Shown here: positions 31,049 through 43,280 of the stretch, piece by piece | How positions within the stretch are numbered: the first letter of the stretch is position 1 | Layout of the letters: each line of letters starts with the position of its first letter | NCBI GenBank assembly: GCA_028274465.1 | Contig: CM051457.1 | Location: 59,567,550-59,631,549 of the forward strand | Length of the DNA stretch: 64,000 bases | Direction: 5' to 3' | Source: Plantago ovata | Lineage: Eukaryota; Streptophyta; Magnoliopsida; Lamiales; Plantaginaceae | Notes under the pieces: generated by a model | What the model was told of the DNA's origin: nothing | Database searches by the model: none | Seen by the model: only the letters and a program-made list of their open reading frames with translations | Position numbers and translations under genes: made by a program

Positions 31049-34000
31049 TTAACCAGAGAAGATCTTCTTCTTGAGATAAAAATACTCATAAGGAATCAAT
31101 CCATACTTCTTTTTGGACTTCTTGGTTAAAGGATCACTGTAGTAAGCAACATCTATCGGTTTGATTAAATCGGGCTCTTGTTTTATCTTATTGCCGATAG
31201 AAGTTCTTCTTACTAAGATCTCTAAGTTCAGCCATTTTGTAGCAATGTTCCTTGGGTTGGGAGGAGGATCCCTCTCTTTTCTTTGCACTTTCAATTCAAT
31301 CCAACTGTACATTTGATTAAATACAACAGTTTGAAAGAAATAATTGGCCAAAAGATCTTCCAGCTTTATGATCCAGCAACCATGTAGGTTTCTGATCACA
31401 TTTTGAGTTGTTTCCTCATTACTGGTCTTTGTATATTCAATGCCAGTGTCAATTGCAATGCTGGCTAGCCTTTTTTTCTTCTTGTCTTTGCCTTCTTCTT
31501 CTTGACTTAGCATTTTCTTGATCTCTTGCTGAAGATCTTGAGTCAGAAGAGAAGTGTTTGGATTGGCCAGATGGAGTTAAGGCAGAAATAGACCTAGCTC
31601 TTATAGCATGAGCTATTGTTTGGTCATCATCATTATCATCATCTTCATTCAGATTTTGATGACTCTCAGTGTCACAGTATTCTTGAGTTTCAGCAACAGT
31701 TTTTCTCCTTTTTGGATTTGCTGAACTTCTCTCAGTATCTGTTTCAGCTCGTTTCTTAGAACTTTGCTCTTTTGCAGCAAGAGGTTCTCTGGGAGGTGGA
31801 CCAGGCAGTATCAATGGCACTTCAGCAGCGGGTTTGTTTGATCTTGAAGACTTTCTTTGTCTATCTTCCCCCTCCTACATGGATTGCATCATCGGCCTGA
31901 TGTGTAGAGAGAAAAACTCATTGCAATTTTCAGCAAGAGTACTTAGGCTGTTGTATTTTAGAATTATGTCTTGCTGATCTGTGGTTAGCTTAGACAGTTC
32001 TTCCTTAATACAAGCCAAATTCTCCTCATGTCTACGCTCATTTTTGACTTTTTCATCAATAATAGCCTGAGCCTTTTTCAATGCACTTTTAGCAAGTTTG
32101 AGTGCTTGACTGACATCTTCTTCATAGCTTTTGTGGTGTAGACTGATGTCTTTCTAAGCTATGGTAAGTGAAGTAGTGCGTTTCAGCACTGTAGCCAGTA
32201 TTTTGCCAATATTAAGCGGACTCTCAGCAAGCAATGCATCATCCTCTTCTTGGCATGCTTTGTGAACATCCATTAGTGCCTTTATTCTTGGAGTAAAATC
32301 CTCAACGTTTGGAAACGGCACTAGAGAGGGAGTAAGTGAATGAGCTTTGATCTCAGTTGCGAATTGATCATCATTTCTCAGCAAGCGACTTCTCTCAGCA
32401 TCTCCTTCATCAGTTTGGAGAGATGGAGGAGGAATTGCAACCTCCGTGGGTTCAATTTTCTTTGTTCTTTCTTCTTCATTTGCTGAGAAGTTAGATAGAT
32501 CTTCTTCTTCATCAGATTCGTCAAGGCCAGCAACCTTGGTTCCCAAATCTTTAGCTTCAGACACTTGTGGTTGAGTGGTTGCTGAGGGAAACTCTTTGGA
32601 CTCAACAACTGGAGTTTCACCAGTAGTAGGTGAAAGGGAGGAGACTTCCGTGTTGTTCACTCCTGAAGATTGAGCAATGTCTAGATTCTGCGCATGTCTA
32701 GCATGAATTTGTAGACTATTTTGTAGAGCTCTTTGATAATCTTCATCCATTTCTTCTTCTCCAAGGTTTGGATCAGTGACCTTAGCTTCGAGTAATGCTA
32801 ACTCGGCATCAGAAAGCTTAGCTTTGCCTAAGTGCATTTCAACACGCTTTCTGGCATACTCTTCTTTAGTTTCAGCAACTTGTTCAGTTGCTTGAGTACT
32901 TGTCTCAGCAGGAGCTGGAGTAGATTCTTGGTGCTGACTCGGAGTTTGGTCAGCTTGCTGATTCTCAGTGTTTTGATTTTCAGTTTCAGCAACTGTCAGT
33001 TTTACTCCGCCAGCATCAGGACTAGGACCTTGATTATCATCATCATCGTCCTTGCTGTCCTTAGAACCTTTTCCTTCATCATCATCATTGGTATCCTTTG
33101 GGATATTTTCATCCTCTTCTTCTTCATCATCGTCCGTTAGTATGACTAACTCGAGATGTTTGTACATAGCAGCACTTGTAACTTCCTCTTCTTCATTGAT
33201 TTTGTGGGGATCAGCCACCACGGGTACAAAGGAACCCTTGAGCATCACATCTTGTTCAGATGGAGAGGCACTCTTGAACTTTGCTTTCATATTTTCTCTG
33301 ATTAGAGCAATCAGATTTGAGCTCATTAGCTGAGAATATGTAAGCTCTTCCGGAAGTATTGAGTGTACAAACGTCTCAAGTCTCAATAAAGAGATTCTCT
33401 TTTTCTCATTGGACAGATGAAGGTGAAGATCAGAGAAGTCTATACCGTTGCCAGTTGCTGACAAACTTAGCAACTCTGGTCAAGGTATTCTTTTTTAAGT
33501 TTGAATAGAGTTCTTCTGAACTAACTTCAAGATCTTCAGTGATGTGAACCACTTCAGTGGTCTCCTTTTGAGCCTGAAAGAGAGTAAAGTTAAGTTCAGG
33601 AAAGTTTTGGAAAATAGTTTTAGAGTCTAAAAATGTAACATGATTTACCTGCTGATTTTCAGCAAGCTCATGTTGCACACTAAGTTGTGCTGGTACTATT
33701 TCCATTGCTTCATGAGATTGGGAAGCATCCTTGAATTGTTCATCCTGAAATAACTTTATATTAGATACAAGTACTAAGTTTTCAAACTTAGTAGAATTAC
33801 CAAAACTTTCATCTACCTGCTGAACAGGAGTTGTGGATTCTGGTGTAGAAGTTTCAGCAATCTTCTGACTTGTATCTTGAGAAGTCTGTAAAGAAATAAT
33901 TATATTGGCTAAAGATAAAGTTTCAGATAGTGAAGTTTTGCTTATATATGAGTTAACTACCTGCTGAAGAAGGGCATGTGGTGACTCAGTCCTTTCAGCA

Positions 34001-36030
34001 ATGATAGCAGCTTCATTATCTGGGACTTGTTCTTCAGCAGACTTCTTTTCATGCTCTAATTGAGAAGGCTGTGCAGATTCAACAATCTCCCTTGTCTCTG
34101 AATTGACAAGTTGAGCAGAGACATCTTGACCTTTAAGTTCACTACTTGTCATGAACATGTCTAGTGACTTGTTGGAGTTGTCTTCAATCTCCAAGTCCAT
34201 TTGCTGGCTTAGGTCAGTCAGCACCAGTTGAACTTTGTCAATAGAGGTCATAGGTGAACTAGGTCTAATATTCTCAGCATCTTGAGATGCGTCGTCAAAT
34301 ACTGTCTCTTGTTGTGTTTTAGCAACCTCTGGGACTTGAACCATTGCAGTTTCAGCAAGTGGTTCTTCAGCAAGTGCAGCTTCAGCAATTTCTGGGACCG
34401 GATTAGTTGCTTTTTCAGCAACTGTTTCTTCAGCAACATTTTCAGCAAGTGCAGCTCTTCTCAAATCTGCATCAATATCACTTGCTGGTTCTAGAGTGTT
34501 GTCATCAAGATTATCTACAATGTAGATATCAGGGACCTGGGCAGGATTTTCATTTCCACTGCCATGTGGTCTCGCTTCAGCAGATGTATCAACGTTAGGT
34601 TGATTGTTGAAGGCTTCTGCAAACACTTCAACATTGCTGAAGGCTTCTGCAAACGCTTCAACAACATCTACTGCAGTGGCTTGCGTTTCAGCAACCACTA
34701 GAACATCGTCATCCTGAATGACATGGAAAATTAGAACGGACTTACGTGCCGTTGTTTTGTTTCTTGGGTAAGTCTTTGTCCTTGCCTTCTTAGGAATAGG
34801 ATCAGCTGATGATGCTGCAGTTTGAGTGTCATCATCAGCTTTCCTTTTTTTCTTCTTAGATTTCTCACTGGGTGTATTAGTTTCAGCAACCGCAGTGGCA
34901 TCAGCAGCTACATTTGAAGTTGTTGCATTCTCAGCAACATTTCCAGCTGTTGGATACTTATCTTGCTGACCAATATTTGCAACATCTGCAGCTGTTGCAT
35001 TCATGGACTGGTTATCAGTCTTAGCAACATTTGCAGCTGTTGTCTTCTTTGACTTCTTGTCAGCAACCTTAGGTCCATTCTGCTTGTAGAAGGCTCTTCC
35101 CACATTGCATACTGATTTCTTAATAGGCAATGGGTTTCTTAGCTGAATCCTGAAGTGTTCAAGGATGTAGCATATTTTCAATCCAGACATCATTGGAAAG
35201 GAAGGTGAGACTGTGTTGTCTTCAACCTTTACCTTGAACTTAGTAACACAATCAACAAGTTTGTTGAAAATGTACTTAGCCCAGTTGAGCTCAGTTTTAT
35301 TTTCATGGATATGCATCAGCAATGGCCACCTTCTCAAGCCTACTTGGTCAATTCCTCCAACTTGGGAGTCTAAGACTTTGATGAGTAGTAGAGCTACCAG
35401 ACCAAGTGAATGGCAGAGATGCTTCCTCTTTACGTGCTTTGTCCAAGTCACGGGATAAATCTCGCCTTTCTTCATTCTTTCATTTCTGACATCACTGTAG
35501 TAGGCTTCAATTTCTTCATCAGTGGCAGTGATGTCATCTTCAGTTCCAGTAGTTGGAATCTGAAAGATGTTTGCTAAATCAATCCATTTCAGGATGATTT
35601 GCACTCCTTGAACTGAGGTAGAAATCACTTTTTCAGTGACTCCTTGTCCGTCAGTAAGGGTTTGGATTTCTGCATTGTTGTAGAATTCCATTAGGTCCAA
35701 CATGCTCACTTTCTTAGTGCGAGCAGTAATGAAGAAAAGAAGGTCTTGTTGATTAATCAAGTTTAACGCCTCTTCGTTTTCTTCGTCCAAATCTTGTTCA
35801 TAGAAGTATCGAATGTACTTCTCTTTGGCAAATTCGCCCCACTGCATCATCTTCTCACACTTTGCAGTGTCGAGATATTCAGGCGGCATGGGTCTTTCGG
35901 TTATACGGTCGTTCTTTAACACAATTTTCACTGTGTTTTTCGTCGGATATTCAACTGGAGCAGTGCTTTTTCCAGCACTGTCTGCCTTTGACAATTTTGA
36001 GGTCTTAGAGGTTTGTCTCTTGGGAGCCAT
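31049..36030 (-). pseudogene. A2 ORF3, near-full-length giant env-like ORF
   Basis: From ATG 36030 (MAPKRQTSK...) an open frame of 866 codons, then an 8-bp deletion near 33440 (against A1) shifts it. The next frame runs on to about 31450 with two in-frame stops (32154, 31875), and a last shift leads to the end at 31049. About 1660 codons in all. Order: conserved N-terminal domain (residues 30-330); nuclear-signal-like KKKRK runs (about 385-420); a long Glu/Ala/Thr/Gln region of VAET-like units with three splice-like segments; an acidic DDDD block; a coiled coil (32081-31875); a basic C-terminal domain. No clear membrane helix. Function unknown. Confidence 0.7.
33574..33960 (-). other. Three in-frame intron/exitron-like segments in A2 ORF3
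   Basis: Minus-strand segments 33960-33886 (75 nt), 33816-33745 (72 nt) and 33648-33574 (75 nt), each CAGCAG|GTAGTT, GTAGAT or GTAAAT ... TTACAG or TTTCAG. Lengths, phase and borders equal those of A1 despite base changes inside. Confidence 0.6.
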
Positions 36031-36579
36031 CTCTTATATAGTAGGAGGGTTTAAGAAATGTACGAAAAGGAGAGTTTTTCTTTTTGACCGGAGGTACAGT
36101 GAATTCAGAGCATAGGCTAGAGAAATTTGCAGAGAAAGGAAATGTGAGTTAAAGAATTTTGTCTTTCTCTAACTCTTCATTTATATAGTGTCTCTGTTAT
36201 GTGAGAAGCTCAATTGTTTTGAGTTCTCAGCAAGGGTAAAACAGAGATTCATGTGTGTTAGTGGAGCCTTTGCATTAAATGCGTAGTGGTCCACTAACAA
36301 AAACCGTCAGAGCATACTTTCTCTTTGTAATATCAACCGTTGGATCAAAAACTGCTTTAAAATCAATGGCCACGATTGTATTTCATGTCATGTTAACAGC
36401 GAGTATATCTGTGCCATGATTAACGTCACAAATTGAATTTACCTTGATTCACGGGATTTGATCTCTTTTACTCCAACACTAATTGCTTGCTGAAGTAAAT
36501 AAGAATCTTTTCAGCGATTTTATTCAATCTGACTTTGGCACTTACCTTTTCAGGTAACAAGCCTTGTATTTGCTGAAAA
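36031..36579 (-). promoter_or_regulatory. Promoter and leader of A2 ORF3
   Basis: No ORF. TATA box TATATAAA at 36187-36180, pyrimidine-rich leader of about 150 nt to the ATG at 36030. Similar through its length to 7360-7837 of A1, including the TTTAATGCAAAGGCTCCACT region. Confidence 0.6.
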
Positions 36580-37010
36580 TTCCCCCTTAATCAAATATCT
36601 CATATTTCTTTAAGTTAAAAGACATTTCTGAGTTCCCGTCTCAGTAAATTCTTTTTATATTGACATATCCTTAGGTAAAATATGAGAAGTATTCTTGCTC
36701 TTTGCTGAGTTCCCGTCTCAGATTTTTCTTTTGATACTTGAATACCTGTTTCAGTATCTTTGATTGTCTGAATGCCAGTTTCAGCAATCTTAAAGTTTTT
36801 CTTTACTGAGTACCCGTCTCAGCAAGTGATAAAGTTTCCTAATAAATACCCTGTTTGAAGGAATTACTTGTTGAATGCCTGTTTCAGCAATCATGTAGTG
36901 TACTATCATTTCTTTTTAGAGAAATCAGGGGAAGGAACTTTGTAAAGATTACATGTAAGCATACTTTGGCTTGCTGAATGCCTGTTTCAGCAATCTACCA
37001 AATGTATCCC
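36580..37010 (-). repeat. A2 internal PPT and hairpin cluster
   Basis: AAGGGGGAATTT (minus) at 36590-36580, followed toward pol by six or seven short hairpins of the TTGCTGAAACAGGCATTCAGCAA type, e.g. at 36976-36994 and 36872-36892. Counterpart of 6940-7358. Confidence 0.75.
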
Positions 37011-37013
37011 TTA

Positions 37014-37916
37014 CTATTGAGGTAGTTCAATCAATCCAAGGTTATACCTTAGCATTGCGAACCTATTATCTGGTAGGGGCTTGGTAAAGATGTCAGCAAG
37101 TTGATCATCAGTACCTACTTTTACAACCTCAATGTCTCCTTTTTCCATATGATCTCTAATGAAATGATGTCTAATATCAATGTGCTTTATCCTTGAGTGG
37201 AACTTAGGATTTTGCGTGATAGCAATAGCACTTGTATTATCACAAAAGATTGGTGTTTTCTTTGTAGAAATACCGTAATCTCTTAATTGTTGTTGAATGC
37301 ATAGGATTTTAGCTGTGCAACATCCAACCGCAATGCATTTAGATTCAGTGGATGAATTGGCGACACAGGTTTGCTTCTTTCTGAACCATGATATTAATCT
37401 AGTACCTAGAAACTGACAAGTTCCAGAAGTACTTTTTCTATCAAGAGTTGATCCTCCATGATCAGCATCAGAATAACCAACCAATTCCAATCCAGAATCT
37501 TTTGGATACCATAATCCAACATTGACTGTACCTTTGACATATTTCAGTATCTTAAGTGCCTTTTTTGTAGTGTGATTCTCTTGGATCCGATTGGAATCTT
37601 GCACACACACAAACATCATACTGAATGTCAGGTCTACTTGCTGTTAAATACAGCAGTGAACCAATGAGCTTTCTATACTTGTGTTCATCAACACTTTTAT
37701 CTTGTTTAGTATAGCCCAATTTGGTACCAACGCTCATAGGGATCTTTTCAGGTTTTTCTTCCTCTTTGATCCTGAACTTTATGAGCATTTCCTTTGCATA
37801 CTTTGCTTGATTTATGAATATTCCATCTTTGAGTTGCTTGACTTGCAATCCTAGGAAATAATTCAATTTACCCATCATACTCATTTCAAACTTGTTCGTT
37901 ATGAGTTTGGCAAAAC
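37014..37916 (-). pseudogene. pol: A2 RT C-terminus and RNase H
   Basis: Continues RT after the B2 insertion: DGFAKLITNKFEMSMMGKLNYFLGLQ, the copia connection domain, then RNase H (GYSDADHGGST...STSGTCQF, SSTESKCIA, FCDNTSAIA) and the end ELPQ with TAG/TAA at 37014. One frameshift near 37560-37610. RNase H removes the RNA strand during reverse transcription. Confidence 0.87.
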
Positions 37917-37921
37917 CATCA

Positions 37922-39186
37922 TGATGAACGCGCGGATGTCGTGTTCCAACGCGAATCAAATAAATTTGTTATTTAGCCAAAGGCAATTCACAACTACAAC
38001 GAAAACCGTAGTGTAGCAGTAGAATAACCTCGAGTGTCGATCTCTAAGGACTATAACTAGCTTTATCAAATCTAATTTAGAATATAAAAATAACAGACGA
38101 TATAGCAAATGTTTTTCTTAACAGATAATGGAGATTGGTGATAGTATGGTCCTTCAAAGCATAACGGGTTAATAATCATGCGTAAATTCCTCGGTTTTGC
38201 ATGGAGATCCTTGATCAATGAATTGTCCTGTTGTAATTATCAAACATTACGAAGATATATATTTTGATAGGTCAAAGACCAATGAATTGTCCAATTGTGT
38301 GCAATAATTAATCAACATACGAAGATATAGATTTCGATAGATCAAAGAAATAAAGCAATAACACGGAGTATAATGCGCGATGTAGCCATTAGCATAATTA
38401 TCAACCCTTCGCTAAGAATTCACATACTATCACCAACGATAAGTTTAGCTACTCATAGTTGTCATGCAGTCAACAGAAATCATACCACGAATGAATGAAA
38501 ACATGATGAGAGATATATAAAAATAAGTAGAAAAACTGTAAGATACAATGTTACCGAAGGTTGTCAGTCTCCGAAGAATCGCGATCTTACAAGCTCCAAA
38601 CTGCTATGAAAAAGTATCTCCTTAGCTACGAACCCCCAGAACAGGCACTGGGAAGTTCCTACCTAAAACTACAAAGAAAGATGAGAGAATAGGTCTGGAA
38701 AAGTATGAAAAACAGAGAAAACTGAGCAACTATATATAGGCTTTCGAATTGTGTGGGGCGAAGGGCCCCACACACTGGGTAATTCGCCTGGTGTGGGGCG
38801 ATTCGCCCCACGTCCCGGGCGACTCGCCCGGGATTGTTTTTCAGCCCAAAACGCGTTTTCGACGCGTTTTTTGATTTCTTCCCCTTTTCGGACTCGGTTT
38901 CTGCCTTCTAGTGACCTTCTAGCCTCCAGATTCGGTCCCTAGACTTCAAATCCTATCCGGAATCTTTCAGATACTCCAATTAGGCTTCTGGAACACCAAT
39001 TCCTTGTCTACTTCAATATAATTGCCCGGAAAACCTCGTTTTTCAACCAAAACCTGGAAAATAAAAACTAAATGGAAACGTGACACTATTCTAATAAAAT
39101 GCACTAAAATATAGCTAAATTAACATAGAGGATAGCTAAAATAGGTGAAAAAGACTCAAATGAAAGTGTAAAATACACATTCATCA
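37922..39186 (-). repeat. B2 3' LTR
   Basis: 1265 bp. TATA box near 38731-38738; GC palindrome block 38751-38835 with one 21-nt module more than the partner LTR. Confidence 0.93.
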
Positions 39187-40717
39187 AACTCCCCAAACCG
39201 AACCTTTGCTTGTCCTCAAGCAACTAAGCTAGACTCTAATGCAAAAAACAATGCAACACAAAAAATGGAGTCTCATGCCAAATAAAATGAACTAATCTAC
39301 CGAATCTATCAAAAAACATATGAACAAAAAATCATATAAATCATAACATGGATATAGGTTGAAGAATGCCTCGATTGACTCAAACACATCCACATAAGCA
39401 TTTATGTTAAGACAAGATAGTATCTCGTAACATTCTCTACCTGGACCTCGTTAGTGACGACGTAATGAAACATGTTAAGATACGAATGGTTGTCCCGTGC
39501 CTATGAAACTGAGGACTTACTGTTGTTCACCAAGTTAAGACTTTTCCTCAAAGAGGTCGAACCAGTACTGGCTCTCATCAAACGAAGGAGGGTTCCCTAA
39601 AAAGATAACACTCCCCTATTCTACCCATCTCTCAAGCAAAGTCTTAAGCTATTCACCACTTCCTGAATGGCAGGACGAGGGTGGTCTAGAACAGATGACA
39701 CTCAAAAACAAAAGACAAAAAATTACAACACGATTACAAGAATTGGAAAATGAGACACAACACTCTGCTAAACTGCTATTTGGCTTTCTTTTTTGGACCC
39801 TTCTTTGCTTTTTTTGGGCCCTTTCTTTTTTCTTCTTCTTTTTTTTCTTTTTTTCTTTTCCAGTTTTTTTTCTTTTTTTCTGGAAATTTTTCTTTTTTTT
39901 TCCCTCTTTTTTTTCGATTTTTTTAAGCCAGCAGTAGCACAACGAAAAAGAAATAAAATGACTCACAAATGACTTCCCCAAACCTATTCGAAAGAATAGG
40001 TTGGAGTACAAAATTTACGAGAAAGGAAAAATAAACTCACAACACAGAAATGAAAAACGAAAAACAAGTCTAATGATAGTGTAACCCCCTCCCCAAACCT
40101 ATTCGAAAGAATAGGCTGCAAACAAAGGATCACACAACCTCACACTACCTCCTTCCTAGGCATTTAGAAATCTCAAAGCATGGTGAAGACTTGTTGCCTC
40201 TTAGGTACATAATTACTCGGGAAAACAACCATAAGACCCTAACATGCATCATCCTATTATAAAGGCCTTCGTGAACCGCAGTAGAGAAAACACCACTTAG
40301 TGATGTCGAGACTACCAAGCTTAACTAAGTGCAATACATAAATGTGACAAGCCAAGCGATAAAATCTTCAAACAAATTCATAGAGATGAAGCATACGATT
40401 AATGTTAAAGTTAGTTAATCTACCCAATAAAAAAGTTCAAAAAAATTGGCAATAAACTCCACATAAAACATGCAAGACTATCCTAGGATGAATGTAGTGT
40501 ATGCAACTAAATACTAAGAAAGCGGTAAACGTGCAAATGCAAACAAAAACAAGATACCATACTCAACATGCAAAACCAAACAATACTTAACATCATGGTT
40601 CACATCCCATCCCCCTCATGAAACTTAAGCTAGTCCCTAGAAAAAGAGAATGAGTAAATAAAAAGTGATACTAGATGTTACCGAACGGTTTGGCCTCGGT
40701 CGGCTGAGAGCGGACAT
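39187..40717 (-). other. B2 3' non-coding region
   Basis: Colinear with 12702-14240 of B1. PPT beside the LTR (39187-39198). Long purine tract of the minus strand at 39785-39925. Two hairpins CCTATTC/GAATAGG with GAAA loop at 39974-40003 and 40085-40117, each followed (minus strand) by TTTGGGGA. No gene. Confidence 0.7.
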
Positions 40718-40720
40718 GTG

Positions 40721-40796
40721 AAAAGACTAATTATCGGGATTGAAATCCCCATAATAGTCCCTCCACATGTCAGACAGGAGATCATTACCAATAATG
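40721..40796 (-). pseudogene. B2 remnant of ORF2 C-terminus
   Basis: About 20 codons equal to the last part of B1 ORF2 (SDMWRDYYGDFNPDN-like) joined at about 40790 to the Gag-region sequence. This marks the 3' edge of the deletion that removed everything from gag to ORF2. Confidence 0.75.
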
Positions 40797-41704
40797 TTAT
40801 CCATTATCAAATGGAAACGAATCCTGTGCATCCCTTACATTACTCTTCGCATCTTGGGAACCATCCTTGGCTCCTCTCCGTACCTGCTCAAGCAAGTCCA
40901 CGATTCCCTGAAAACTAAAATTAACAAAACCAAGAAAAGCAAAATCTAAAAAATAACTAAGATAATCAGATGGAAAATAAAAAGAGTAAAGAGGATCAAA
41001 ACTCCTTTGGGACTCATAGGTGGGTGCATGGACCAGAACGTAGGAGTCAAGATCAAGAGTATCTGCCGCAATTGATTCAAAGACACCAAAATCTCCAGAG
41101 ATTGGCTCCTCGACCTCAACACAACTCACGCCATCACCTTCTGACTCAAGTGAAGCAATGGATTCAGTTATTACTTCCTCCACGACTTCCTCTTGACCAT
41201 CAACTTCGACATCCGCAAGTAAGGACGTGGAATCCAAGCTAAGCACCGAGGAGACTTCATCAATGATTCTTCTCCACATTCCTCTTCATCGGCAATGTTG
41301 ATTTCTAGTGGCTGACTACTGAAGCGAGACGTCCATGCCCTTGTCCCGGGAGGTAAGTCCCTATCCCTATGTTCCAGAAACTTGTTGGTTACTTCACCCC
41401 AAGTGCGCAACGATTCTTCCGGCGGGATTCTGAGCCATCTTCGAGCGTACCCTTTCAAGGCTCCCATAAATCCTCTCATACAAAGTTGCTCATGTGATAA
41501 GATAACCCCCTCCTCATTCTCACGAGGTATCCTCAACACACCTTCCTCGTACGTGTCTAAGAACCCTCTTGGATCATCACCCATTGAAAACGTGGAGAGA
41601 ATGGAGTAGTATGAAGGATCAAGGTCATAATTCCTGCAATCGTCATCCAATGTTATGCAAGGCCCTCGAGGCATCACATACCGGGGCAACGGTGGTTGAC
41701 TCAT
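40797..41704 (-). pseudogene. gag: B2 Gag-like protein
   Basis: ATG 41704. Has the gypsy capsid pattern ILSTFSMGDDPRGFLDTYE, LCMRGFMGALKGYARRWLRIPPEESLRTWGEVTNKFLEH, related to B1 Gag only at pattern level. The frame shifts near 41280 into a very acidic segment (EEVVEEVITES...) and then a hydrophobic, Phe/Tyr-rich tail (about 41010-40910). No zinc knuckle is seen. The protein could still serve particle assembly, but no activity can be claimed. Confidence 0.68.
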
Positions 41705-42010
41705 CCTTCATATAACTAGTTTCTGCACAGGAGGAAACAAGAAACCAAGGAGCATAATCCACAAAAGAAAAACAAAAACTTGCAAAGAAAAGCACAAAGA
41801 GTGCAAACAAACACAATGTAACCGAGAACTACGAGAGCGCAAGCACGTAAGGTAACCGAGATCAGATTAGATGAATTTCTGAAAAAGATAGGGGGGAAGA
41901 AATAGGGTAAGAAACTGAGATTTCTTGAGAGCAAACCCCCAGAGCCTGTTCTTCTGTAGGGAACTGAATGCTGAAAATATAAATAAGTTAAACAGAAAAA
42001 AGGAGTATAG
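41705..42010 (-). other. B2 leader
   Basis: About 300 nt between primer site and gag. The first 60 nt match the B1 leader, then the two diverge. T/C-rich with an acceptor-like TCCTGTGCAG at about 41732. No ORF. Confidence 0.5.
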
Positions 42011-42029
42011 TCCCCGGCAACGGCGCCAA
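42011..42029 (-). promoter_or_regulatory. Primer-binding site, B2
   Basis: TTGGCGCCGTTGCCGGGGA on the minus strand, two bases from the LTR. Confidence 0.9.
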
Positions 42030-42031
42030 TT

Positions 42032-43275
42032 TGATGAACGCGCGGATGTCGTGTTCCAACGCGAATCAAATAAATTTATTATTTAGCCAAAGACAATTCA
42101 CAACTACAACGAAAACCGTAGTGTAGCAGTAGAATAACCTCGAGTGTCGATCTCTAAGGACTATAACTAGCTTTATCAAATCTAATTTAGAATATAAAAA
42201 CAGCAGACGATATAGCAAAGGTTTTTCTTAACAGATAATGGAGATTGGTGATAGTATGGTCCTTCAAAGCATAACGAGTTAATAATCATGCGTAAATTCC
42301 TCGGTTTTGCATGGAGATCCTTGATCAATGAATTGTCCTGTTGTAATTATCAAACACTACGAAGATATATATTTTGATAGGTCAAAGACCAATGAATTGT
42401 CCAATTGTGTGCAATAATTAATCAACATACGAAGATATAGATTTCGATAGATCAAAGAAATAAAGCAATAACACGGAGTATAATGCGCGATATAGCCATT
42501 AGCATAATTATCAATCCTTCGCTAAGAATTCACATACTATCACCAACGATAAGTTTAGCTACTCATAGTTGTCATGCAGTCAACAGAAATCATACCACGA
42601 ATGAATGAAAACATGATGAGAGATATATAAAAATAAGTAGAAAAACTGTAAGATACAATGTTACCGAAGGTTGTCAGTCTCCGAAGAATCGCGATCTTAC
42701 AAGCTCCAAACTGCTATGAAAAAGTATCTCCTAAGCTACGAACCCCCAGAACAGGCTCTGGGGAGTTCCTACCTAAAACTACAGAGAAAGGTGAGAGAAT
42801 AGGTCTGGAAAAGTATGAAAAACGGAGAAAACTGAGCAACTATATATAGGCTTTCGAATTGTGTGGGGCGAAGGGCCCCACACACTGGGCAATTCGCCTG
42901 GTGTGGGGCGACTCGCCCGGTAGTGTTTTTCGGCCCTAAACGCGTTTTCGACGCGTTTTTGGATTTCTTCCCCTTTTCGGACTCGGTTTCTCCCTTCTAG
43001 TGACCTTCTAGCCTCGAGATTCGATCCCTAGACTTCAAATCCTATCCGGAATCTTTCAGATACTCCAATTAGGCTTCTGGAACACCAATTCCTCGTCTAC
43101 TTCAATATAATTGCCCAGAAAACCTCCTTTTTCAACCAAAACCTGTAAAATAAAAACTAAAGGGAAACGTGACACTATTCTAATAAAATGCACTAAAATA
43201 TAGCTAAATTAACATAGAGGATAGCTAAAATAGGTGAAAAAGACTCAAATGAAAGTGTAAAATACACATTCATCA
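42032..43275 (-). repeat. B2 5' LTR
   Basis: 1244 bp; TATA box near 42841-42849, GC palindromes 42861-42920. Lacks the 21-nt palindrome module present in the B2 3' LTR; otherwise the two differ at few bases. Confidence 0.93.
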
Positions 43276-43280
43276 CATCA

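Larger units (their letters stand above)
37922..43275 (-). mobile_element. B2: non-autonomous gypsy element with gag only (TR-GAG-like)
   Basis: 5354 bp with two B LTRs (37922-39186, 42032-43275), primer site, PPT and TSD CATCA (37917-37921, 43276-43280). Inside are a Gag-like ORF and the last 20 or so codons of ORF2, with no protease, RT, RNase H or integrase. LTRs and 3' region are close to B1, but its Gag is different. It landed in A2 RT just after the YVDD box. Confidence 0.92.

Noticed and set aside
31049-31513. Basic C-terminal domain as a separate host gene
   Set aside because: It continues ORF3 after a frameshift, on the same strand and before the element's own PPT.
34731-34775. GTAAGT...CAG intron-like segment in A2 ORF3
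   Set aside because: Only about 32 nt, too short for a plant intron, and not conserved in A1.
40908-41002. T-rich 95-nt intron-like segment ending TTTTCAG in B2 Gag region
   Set aside because: Weak donor (GA|GTTTTG), length not divisible by three, no second copy to compare.
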